Source: an uncultured Clostridia bacterium
Lineage (GTDB): Bacteria; Bacillota_A; Clostridia; TANB77; CAG-508
Direction: 5' to 3'
Assembly (NCBI GenBank): GCA_944393405.1
Contig: CALYAC010000013.1
Coordinates: 3,189 to 67,188, forward strand
DNA: 64,000 nucleotides
Positions 47,604-59,600 of this stretch are shown piece by piece (position 1 is the first letter of the stretch; each line of letters begins with the position of its first letter). Both the position numbers and the translations under genes were made by a program. The notes under the pieces were generated by a model. The model worked only from the letters and a program-made list of their open reading frames with translations, searched no databases and was not told the origin of the DNA.

Positions 47604-50600
47604 CTATTTGTTTTTCTTTATTAGAATTATTCCTCCAGCTGTTATTAATAGTATTCCAAGTGTTAATGTAATTATTGTTATGCTTCTATTCTCACCTGTT
47701 TTTATACTTAATACTAACTCTGATTTTGATGTGTTATCTTCTTTTGTTGTTTCTTCAAAGTTTGCTGGATTTGTTATATTATCTAATTCTACTGTGTTTA
47801 CAAGTGATCCAAAGTTACTTTCTCCTCTTTCCCATTTTAATACTACTGTATACTCTTTTGTCTCTCCTGGTTGTAATTTTGTTGTTAATCTTAATGTTCC
47901 ATCTTTTTCTTCTTTCCATTCTTTACTTGTTCCACTTGCTACTTTAAAGTATTTTGGTAATCTCTCTATTACCTCTGTCTTTCCTTCTATTTCTCCTTCG
48001 TTTCTTAATTCTATACTATACTCTATCTCTAATGTACTATCTCCTACTCTTCCTACTGGTATCTCTACCTTGTTTATCTTTCCGTTTTTTACTTTCTGCT
48101 CTTCTCCATTTAATTCTATTCTGCTTAAGTTTTTATCTACTCCTATATTAAATGCTTTCTTTTGATAATAGTATGTTACTAGTACATCTTCTTCGCTATA
48201 GATTCCTTCTGCATTTTCTGGTGCCTTTTCTTCTACATATGTATAGTATTCTATTTCTTTTTCTTCTGTTTTATATTCTAATCCACAATACCCTCTATAT
48301 TCTTCTTTATATGTCTTATATTCTCCTGTCTCCTCTTCTTCATATTGTATCTCTTCATTTGTATCGACATCTACATAGATTGCTGTTACTGTTCCACTTG
48401 GTATTCTTTCATAATAGTATGTTACATAGATATCTCCTCTTGTAATCTCTCCTATGCTATTTTCTGGCTCTGGTTCTGCTGCTCTATAGTTTTCTATCTC
48501 TTTTCTTGTTGTCTCATATTTATCTCCACTATATCCTTCTATTATCTCTTCTTCTGCTAATACTTTGTTGTCACTGTCATCTTCTTCTGTTCCGTCTTTC
48601 TCTAAGTATCTTACTATTACTCTTCCTGGTATCTTCCTATATACATATACTACTTCTTTTTCTTCTGCTACTAATTCTCCTTCTGTCTCTCCTTCTACTC
48701 TTACAAAATCATAATCCTCTATTTCTTTTTGCTCTGTCTTATACTTGTCTCCTATGTAGCCTCCTATTATTTCTTTCTCTGCTATCTCTTCTCCTGTTTC
48801 TTCGTCTATGTATTTTGCTGTTACTTTTCCTGCTTCTGTTCTTTCGTAATAGTATATTACTATCGTTTCTTCTTCTTTTATTTCTCCCTCTGTATTTCCA
48901 CTATTTTCTATATATGTATATCCATATATATCTTTTTGCTCTGCAGCATATTCTTCTCCTGCTTTTCCTTCTATCTCATATCCATAGGTCTTCTCTTCTA
49001 TTATTCCTTCTTCATTTTGCTCTTTATATATTATCTCTTCTCCTGTTGTCTTATCTACATATTTTACTATTACTTTTCCTGGTATATCTATTTTTGTTTC
49101 ATAACTATCTTCTACTGTATTTCTTTGTTCTGTTTCATATAGCTCTATTCTTCCTTCTACCCTATTTACCATTATTTCTTGACTTGCATCTAAGTCGCTA
49201 TACACTATCTTCATTCCTTGTCCTATTTCTACTTCATATGGTCCTTCTTCAAATGTATTTATATGATCTATTTTTGTTGTCCATGTTATTGTTTTTGATG
49301 CTTCATCATATACTCCAAGTCCTATATCTGATTTCTCTTCATCTATATGGTATGGTAAATAGTCGACTATTGTTACCACTGCTTCTCCTATATAGCTATC
49401 TACTGTTGCATTGTATAGAATATCATAGCTTACCTCATCTTTTGAACTTCTTACTACATCTGTTCCTACTTTTTCTACTTTCGCTTCTAAATCTGTTTCC
49501 ATTAATTTATAGCTATTTGTTACTCTTATTGTAGAATCATATTCTTCTATTACAGGGTCTTCATAGTATTCTAAATCTCCAGCATTTTTCTCTTGTTCTA
49601 TCACACTATATCCTATTTCTCTTCCTTCTTCTGTATATTTTGGTAAGTTTTTAAATGTATATGTCCATCCATTTGATTCATTTAATTCTACTTGTCCTAA
49701 TTGTGTACCATTAAGTTCTGTTCTTCCATCTGCTGTTAAACTTACTATTACACTTTCTGGTCTATTTCCTTTTACATCCTCATTATCTTCCCATACTTTT
49801 TCTACTGTTCTTTCTACTCTATATTCTTGTACTACTTCTGCTGCCACTTCTTGTCTATCTTCTTTTCTTACTTCTGCTGGTTTTGTACTATGAAATTCTG
49901 GATAATATATTTCCATCTTTCCTACAACTATATTATTTAATAGTTCTGTAACATCTTGATCTACATACACAACTGAAATATTTTTCTCAATCGTTACATC
50001 TAACATTTTTCCTTCTTCAAATGTATTAGCATCAACTTCTTCTTCCCATGTTATTGTTCTTTCTTCTTTATTGTATCTTCCTCCTGCTAGGTTTGATTTT
50101 GCTTCATCTATCTCTGCTGGTAAGTAATCTACTATTTCTACTTTTACTTTTCCTATGTATTCTTTTGCTCCTACTCTATATGTTATTTTATATCTTACTT
50201 CTCCATCTTCTCTTGTTAATACTGGAACTTCATCTATTTCTTTATCTGCTTCTGCTTCTTTTGTAATTATACTACTTATTTCTGCTTCTTTTAGTTTGTA
50301 ATAGTAATTTACCACTATATCACTTTTTGTCATTCTTCCTATTTTTCCATCTGGTTCTTCTTCTATACACTCATAATCTGCTCTTACTTCTTCTGATTTT
50401 TCTGTTTCATATTCGTCTCCTATTATTCCTGTTATTATATCGTCTTTTGCTAATCTTATGTCTGTATATTCGTCTTTTTCGTCATCATATATATAATGAT
50501 GTACTATTACTCTTGCTGGTATTTCTACTTTTACTTGTGCTTCTGCTTCTTTTTCTAATGTTGTTAATACCATTTCTTCTTCAGGATTTTCTGGATTTAT

Positions 50601-53600
50601 TTGAATTAGTTCTACCTTAGCTTCTACTCTATTATCTATTGTTCCACTTAAGTTTTCTTCATCGTCATATACATATTTTAATGTTATGTTTTTTTCTATA
50701 TTTTCTTCTCTTGCTCCATTTGTATATGTATCAATATCTCCTAATTCTATCTCCCATGTTATCGTTTTTTCTTCTTCGTTATATATTCCTGATTCTAGAT
50801 AAGAATTTGCCTCATCTATTTTATATGGTAAGTAATCTACTATTGTTATTTTTCCTCTTCCTGCATAATCTTCTATTTTTGTTTCATAACTTATCTTATA
50901 GCTTACTTTTTCTTCTGTTGATACTATTTTCTCTGGTCCTTCTTTTTGCACATTTGCTTCTAGTTTTGCTTCTGGTTTTTCATAATTTACGATATTTTCA
51001 TTTGTTTCTATTTCATCTACTCTCGCTGTATTTCTTATCTCTTTTTCTTCTTTTTCATCGTATTTTACTTTTACCTCAAAGCTTACTTCTTTTTCTCCTT
51101 CTGCTTCTATTTCTGATACATTCCATACTATTTCTTGATTTGCCTCTAACTTTCCTTCTTCATTTATCTTACTTATTACTGTTCCTTCTGGAATTATATC
51201 TTTTATCTCTACCCCTTCTATTTTCTCTTTTCCTAAGTTTCTTAAGTGTATTTTATATATTATTGTATCTCCTGCTGTTACATTTCCTTCTTCTATTTCT
51301 TCATTTGTTTCTCTTACTATCTCTGATGTTTTTTCATATGCTAGTACTGGATATCTTACTTCTTTAGTTTCCTTTCCATCTACTTCTGCTTTATTTACTA
51401 TTTCTCTTCCTTCTTCATTTACTATTACTTCAAATGTAACTTCTACTGCATCATGTTCTTCTACTCCTACAGTTATTCCTTCTTTTAAATCTTCTTTTGT
51501 ATATTCTTCATGAAGTTCTCCATTTATTCTTATGCTTCCTTCTACAAATGTTGTTCCCTCTGGTACATTATCTTGCACTATAACATCTTTATATAAATCA
51601 CCATCATTATTTGCTGTTATTGTATATGTTATTTTTTCTCCTTCTATTACATAGTCTTTTCCAAAATCTGTAGTTGCTGTTTTATCTCCATCTATTATTG
51701 GCTCTATATATGTATGTGTTACTGTATTTGTAGTTTTTCCATTTACATTTGCTACATTTTTTATAGTTTGTCCATTGTCTAAATCATCTACTTTTACTGT
51801 AAACTCTAATATTTTTAATTCTTTTGCTTCTACTTTAATATCAATACCATTTGCTAAATCTTCACTTGTTTTATCAGTCATTAAAGTATCATTTACTTTA
51901 ATACTTTCATCTACAAATGTTGTTCCCTCTGGTATTTCATCTTTTACTACTGCTGTTATTGGCGCTGTTCCTGTACTATTATCTAAGTAAATTTTATATG
52001 TGATTTCATCACCATTTTTTACTTCTGTTCCTTCTTGTGGCTCTGCTGATTTTGATATTTGTAAATTTGGTTTGTTTACTACCTCTTTTACAGTTTCAGT
52101 ATTGATTCCGTCCACTTCTGCAGTGTTATCAATTAGCTTCTCAAATACTCCACTTTCTAATTCATCTACAGTTACATCAAAACTTAATGTTAGTTTTGAT
52201 TGTTTTTCTACTCTTTGAGTAATTCCTAAAATTAAATCTTGTTCTGTAATTTCTTCTTCTGGTTCTTCATTATTTATTTTTACGCTTCCTTCTACGAATG
52301 TTGTTCCTTCTGGAGCATTATCTTTTATTACTACATCTTTATATAAATCACCTGTATTATTTACAGTAATTGTATATGTTATTGTTTCGCCTTCAACTAC
52401 ATATGCTAAATTATTAGTTGTAGATGATTTTTTAGTAGCATTAATAATTGGCTCAATATATGTATGAGTTACAGTATTTGTTTCTATATTATTTACTTTT
52501 GCTGAGTTTTCTATTTTTACTCCATTATCTAGGTCATTTACTCTTACTTTAAATTCTACTGTCTTTGTTTCATTTGCATTTAAGTTAACAGTTATTCCAT
52601 TTATTAAGTCATCTAAAGTATATTCTTCATTAGAACCTTCTAATTTAATACTTCCTTCTACAAATGTTGTTCCCTCTGGTACTTCATCTTGTACTTTTGC
52701 TACTGTTGGTGCTGTTCCTGTACTATTATCTAATGTAATAGTATATGTTATTTCATCTCCAACTTTTACTTCTGCCCCTGTTTCTGGATTAGATGCTTTA
52801 TAGAATTTTAAGTCTGCTTTATTTACTACATCTAATGTCTCATTTGTTTCCATTTCGTCTACTTTAGCTTTGTTTCTTATCTCTTTTGTTAATATATTTC
52901 CTTCTAGATCGTCTACTGTTACTTCAAAGCTTAATGTAGTAATACTTTCTTTTTCAGCTTTTACACTTATACCTGTTTCTAATTCTTCTTCTGTATATTC
53001 TTCATGTGATTCACCATTTATCTTTATGCTTCCTTCTACAAATGTTGTTCCTTCTGGCGCTTCATCTTTTATTATTATGTCTTTTGCAAGTAAACCAGTA
53101 TTATTTACTGATATTGTGTATGTGATTTTCTCTCCTTCTAATACATATCCAATATCATTTTCTGTTTGTGATGTTTTTGAAATCTTTGTTTCATCTATTT
53201 CTGGTTCTACATATTTATGTTCTACTCTATTTGTTTCTTTTCCATCCACTTCAGCTATGTTCTCTATTGTATCTCCATTACTTAAATCATTTACCCTTAC
53301 TTTTAATACTAGTTCTAAAGTCTCTTGTTTTCCTATTTCATAGCTTCCTGTTATTCCATTTCCTATTAATGTTGTTCCTTCTGGCACAATATCTTCTACT
53401 GTTACCTTTCCGTATCCTCCATTATTTTTAATTACTATTGTATAGTCTATTTCATCTCCTGCTGTTACTTCTTCTCCATTTTGTGGATCTGCAATCTTGC
53501 TTATTTCTATGTCTGGTCCTAATACTTTTACTTCTACCGTATTTGTTTCTTTTCCATCTACTACAGCTGTATTTACTATACTGTATTCTTTTTCATTACT

Positions 53601-56600
53601 GTTTTCTATAACATGTACAACCATTACATCAAAGCTTACTATTGTTTCTGTCTTTTTATCTACATTTACTGTTATTCCAGATGTTAAATTTTCTTCTGTA
53701 TATTCTTCATGTGTCTCGTTATTTACCTTAACACTTCCTTCAACAAACTTTAATCCTTCTGGTATCTCATCTTGTACTATAACATCTTTTGCTCTATTTC
53801 CTTCATTTTTTACTATTATTTTGTATGTTAATTTATCATTTGTACGTGTGTATCCATCTTCTCTTAATCCTTCTACTTCTTTTTCTGCAGAAATTATTGG
53901 GCCTGCATATGTATTCTTTATCGTATATCCTTCTATGACTTTATCATAATATGATAAATCTCCTGTATTTACTTCTGTCTCATCTACTGTATAATTTATT
54001 TCTTGTCCTTCTTCATCATATTTTGTTAAATTCTCAAATGTATATTCCCATATGTTTTCTTCTACTTCGTTGCTATTATTTATTACTTGCTCTCTTACTA
54101 CTTCTTCTCCATCTTTTACTTGGATATTAACTTCTTCTGGTATCTCATATATATTGTTTGTATGATCCCATTCTTTTCTTACTGTTACATCTTTTGTAAA
54201 TTCTGTTTCTGTTGTAGCTTCTGCTTCATTACTTTCTTGCTCTTGTTTTGTTGTATCTAGTTTTATATTTCCTTTTACTTTATTTTCTATATTTGTATTT
54301 GAGTAATCTATATTTCTATATACAACTTCTATTTCTTTATTTATATTTATATTTCCTGTCTCTACTTTTTCATATGTGTCTATATCAGACATATTCTCAA
54401 CCCATGTAATTGTTTTAGATTCTTTATCATATATTCCTCCTGATAGATTTGATTTTGCTTCATCTATCTCATATGGTAAATAATCTACTATTGTTATTTG
54501 GGCATTTCCTATATATTCTTCTAATCTTGCTGTATATCCTATATTATATCTTATTACTCCATCTTCTTTAGTTATTTTTTCTGTTCCTGTCTTTTCTATA
54601 TTATTTTCTAGTATACTTGCGTCTTTTCTTTCGTAATATACTTTTATTATATTTTCCTCTTCTTTTGCACTTATTATTAATGGTATATTCTCTACTCTTG
54701 AAAATTCATATGCATTTTTTACTTTATCTTCATATTCATTTATTTCTTCTTTATATGTTCCTGTATATTCTTCTGTTAAGCTGTCATCTTTTATACCATC
54801 ATAATAATATTCTACTGTATATTTTATATCTGTTCTCTTTGTATAGTAGAAGTTTATTACATTTTCATTTACTCCTATTTCTATTGTCACTTCTATTGGC
54901 TCTACTTTATTATATCCTTCTATGTCTATTGCTTCTTCTGTTACTATTTCTTTAAATGTTTGGTTTTCTACTACTTTACTTTCTGCTAATTCTTCATTTG
55001 TTCCTTGTTCTAAGTAATTTACTGTATAGCTTAAATCTGTTCTCTTTGTGTAATAGAAGTTTATTACGTTTTCTTCCTCATTTACTCCTATCTTTATTGT
55101 TTGACTCTCATTTGATACTTTATTGTATCCTTCTATATCTATTGGACTTTCACTTACTTCTGTATCAAAGGTTTGATTTCCTACTACTTTACTCTCTGCT
55201 AATTCCTCATCTGTTCCTTGTTCTAAGTAATTTACTGTATAGTATAAATCTGTTCTTACTGTATAATATACTTTTATTACATTTTCGTCTTCATTAACAC
55301 TAACAGTTAATGGATAATTACTTATTTTATCAAATTGATATCCCTCAATTACTTTGTCTTCAAATTCAGATACTACAGTTCCGAATTTAACATTTTCTTT
55401 TGTTACAGTTTTTTCATCATCTTTTATACCATCATAGTAATATTCTATAGTATATGATAAATCTTCCCTTGCTTTGTAGTATACTTTAATAATATTTTTA
55501 GATTCATCTGTATTTATTGTTAATGGTAAATTCTCTGTTTTATCAAACACATATCCTTCTTTATTTTTATCAGTATATGTATCGATTACTTTTCCTTCTA
55601 TTAATTCTCCTGTCTCTGTTAAAGAAGAGTCTATTTCTCCATCATAGTAATACTCTATAGTATATGTGTATGTTGGTTTAAGTTTATAGTAATATGTTAC
55701 AACAATTTCAGCTTCTTCTATTATTCCTGTAGCATTATCTGGCATTTTTACTAATTCATATTCTTCTGGAATATCTTCTGCTACTTCAGTAGTATATGTT
55801 TGTCCTTTTTCATATTCATATTCTTTTGTTTCACTTAATGGCGTATCTGTTCCTTCTATATAATGGTGTACAATTACCCTTGATGCTTGTTCTTCATAAT
55901 AGTATGTTACCTCAGTATCATAATCACCATATATTCCTGAAGGTTCTCCATCTATCACATATGACTCTTCTTCATCTGTTGCAAGTTTATATCCTGCTAG
56001 TCCAATTTTAGGTGATGTTGTATATTCTGTTCCAACTGTTCCAACAAAAATTTCATCTTCTGCAATCTTTCTATCTGTGCCTAGTAAATAATGATGTACT
56101 ACTACCTTAGAAGTATTATTACTAAATTCAGCTGTAACATTTATATTTTCTGTTACATTTTGGAATAGTGGTAAAGTATAACTTCCATCCGCTTCTGGAG
56201 TAAATTCTTGCTTTTCACCATTTATTATTACTGATAAAATCTCATAACCTGCATCTGGAGTAATTTTAATTTCTTTTGTACTATTGTCTCCATGTACAAC
56301 TGTTTCAAAAGATTCTTGTCCTTGTCCTGTTATAGTTCCACCTATACCATTTATAGAAGTTGTAATTTCGTATTTTTCTTCATCAATAGGTATTTCTAAT
56401 CCTTCAACTTCTGAAATTTCAGATCTACCTTCTGCTTCATCAACTCTAATATATACGTCAACTTTATTATCATCAATTGTATCAAATCCACATATTACAT
56501 AACTATTTCCTGTAAACCCTGCAAATGAATAACAACCTTCATTTGGACTGTATCCAAACTCATTTGCCCAAACGACTCTTCCTTTGTCATCAATTTTTAC

Positions 56601-59600
56601 TGCAATACCTCTCCAAGTAGAAGGATTTTCTCCTATAGGTTCTGTTTCAATTGAAATTCCGCTTGCTGTTTTACTTCCATCAACAGTAATCTTTCCTCCT
56701 TCTGAATCTCCTCCTATTAATAACTCTCCATCAGGGGTATATTCTGCAGAATATATATGGTCTCTGTTTACACTTCCTACTGCTGTTGCCCAAACAACTT
56801 TACCTTGCATATTAAACTTAGCTGCATATATATCTCTTCCACCTGTAGATGTTATAGTTAATGAATTTCCTGATTCAGTTTGATTTGAATTAAATGTAAT
56901 TGTACCTTCCATTTGTCCTACATAATATATACCACCATCAATACCAGCAAATGCTCTATGTACATTACTACCATTTTGATCTGATATATATCCATTTGTA
57001 GTTCCGACTGGTATTATTTGTGTAACTTTCATTGTATCAGAATCCATTATTAAAATTGAATCTGTAAATGTTCCAGTTTCATCTTGTCCATCTTGCATAT
57101 ATTTTCCTTTAATAGTTTCTGAGAAAATATGTGCTGATATTATATAATCTCCATCTTCTGTAACTGATACATATGTTGTGCTCTCTTCTCCTGGTTCATT
57201 AATTCTTCCTGCACCACCTATACCTGCTAATTTTTCTACTTTATTAGATGAATTTAACTTTAAAACAAATATATCTGGTGTTCTTCCTGGCCAAATTCCA
57301 TCATTATATCCATATTCAGAAGTTATGGATAAACTTGATCCACTGCTTGTTAAATTTCCACTAATTTCTTTTGTTCCTGAATATTCTCCAACAATTACAT
57401 ATCCACCATCTATTGTATTAGCAATATTTCTCATTCCTGATGTCAAATCTATTTGACTAATTACATCTAAATTATCATTATATGTTATTAATCTTGAATC
57501 TTCTAATACAACAAATACTCCATTTGATTCAATTATTTGATAAACCTTATTTGAAGAAATATTTTTTAATACTTCATTTTCTTCGTTTATTAAAGTTAAT
57601 GTTCCTCTATGATAGAATAATCCCATTCCATCTTCTCTACCAGCAACATAGTAATTATCAGGCGTACTATCTCCTGTACCTCCTACTTGTAAAGGTTCCC
57701 TAAATTCAGCCTCTACACTAGCACCTCTAGTTTCACCAATACCTACATAGTATGTTCTATCTTCTTCATTTTCCTCTAAGTGATATCCATATGGAACATC
57801 AACTACAATAATTTTGTATATACCATCTCTTAAAGGTTCTTCTATTATTCCTTTATCAGAAGTTGTAAATACTTTATATGGTACTCCATTTATAATTTCT
57901 TCTGTTCCAAGTGGATTTCCAAATTCATCCACTGGATCTATTTCAACTTCTTCATCATCAATAATTGCAAGCTCTTTAATTGCAAGTTTTGTTCCAGGTA
58001 AAAGATTTGTTGTAATACTATCTATTGATGTAATATTAAACACTTTCTTTGCATCTAAACTAATACTTACTGTATTATTTTCAATAGTATAATCTTCTCT
58101 AATTGTACCTTGTAAGACTTCTAATGATAATTCTCCATTAGAATTTTTAGTTACTTTAAATTTGATATCATTTGCACTTAGTGTATATCCTATTGTTGGT
58201 AAAGTTTGTTTTAATACATATTCTGCATTTTCATTTTTCCCTTCAACATATGAATACAAATCATTTATTGTAAATGTACCTCTTTCATTTGTAGTATATG
58301 ATTCTCCTTGTTCTTTTCCTCCTCCAGTAATTTTATATTCAGCATCTTCTAGAGGTATTATACTGTCTTCTTCATAAAGTGTAACTTTTAAACTATATGT
58401 TGGTATTTTTTCATTTGTTATTGTTGTTTTTATTACTGGCTTTATCTTTCCAGTTTCTTTAGAAATAGTAATATTGTCATCACTTACTATTTCTAACCCA
58501 TTACTTCCTCTAGTAACTTTAAATGTAATTTCACTACCATCTTCTATGTAATATCCTTTTGAATATGTTTGACTTAATATATATTCTTGTTCTGGATATA
58601 GTCCTTCAAAAACTAGTTTTCCTTCTTCATTTGTTACAGCTTCCTTAGTTTCATTATTTCCTTCTAGTGTAAATGTTGAAATAATTCCGTTATTATCAGC
58701 ATTTAAGTTTGTAATGTCCAAATCATATCTTACTTCGTTATATAATATAGTTTGAATTTTTCTATTTTCACTATCTATAACAGGTTCTTCTCCAAATTCA
58801 CCTGTTAAATCTAATAAGATATTATTATCTTGTTCATATGCTTTGAATTCAATTAAATCTTGTTTTAATACATAATCATCAGATACACTAATTTGCTCAA
58901 TACTATAATCTTTTTCTAATAATAAATCTTCTAAATTAATTTTTCCTTCTGAATCAGTAGTAACAATTCTACTTTCTTCTCTTGATCCACTCTCTGTTAC
59001 TCTAAATTTAGAACCTTCTATTACTTGTTTATCATCTAAACTTAAATTTGTTAATTCTAAATTGTATCTTTTTGCAATATTAAATCCAAGTTTATTTACT
59101 TCTAATGTTTTTCTTGTTATTTCATCATTATTATGTTCTGAATAGTATACTGTATGAGTTGTATAACCTACCTCATTGTATTCAATATTATCAGGAATTT
59201 TTATATCATAATTAATATTTATAACTTCGTCTTTAGCTATTTCATAACTATTAAATACTATTAAAAAGTTTTTAACTTTACTATAGTCTGTTACTTGTTG
59301 TGTCCAGTGACTTCCTTCATCTAGTGGATCTTCTGTAACATTTTCATATTCTGAATAATAAATGTCAGCACGTTTTGCAAGTTCCTCTGGTAATCTTATT
59401 CCATCAGATGTAAGTTCAGCATTATATGTAGAACCTAATTCTTCTCCTGATATTTGATATTTATTACCTACATAAGGTAATTTTCCTAAAACTTTTATAT
59501 CTGTTATATTGTTAGAATGATTATTTCTTAATTCAATATCAACAGTTGCAGTTCTTTCATCATTCTCTACCATTGCAACTAATGGTGCATAAATTGTATT

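Noticed and set aside
48506..49534. A 342-residue plus-strand open frame rich in Leu
   Set aside because: It is the antisense shadow of the Glu/Lys-rich repeats of the 4778-aa protein, has no ribosome binding site, and its composition follows from complementary codons. Many similar shadows lie across 47.6-62 kb and 21-31 kb.
48000..54000. Repeated DNA that could be taken for a CRISPR array or VNTR
   Set aside because: The repeats are in frame, of domain length and diverged at codon level; there are no short spacers or cas genes.
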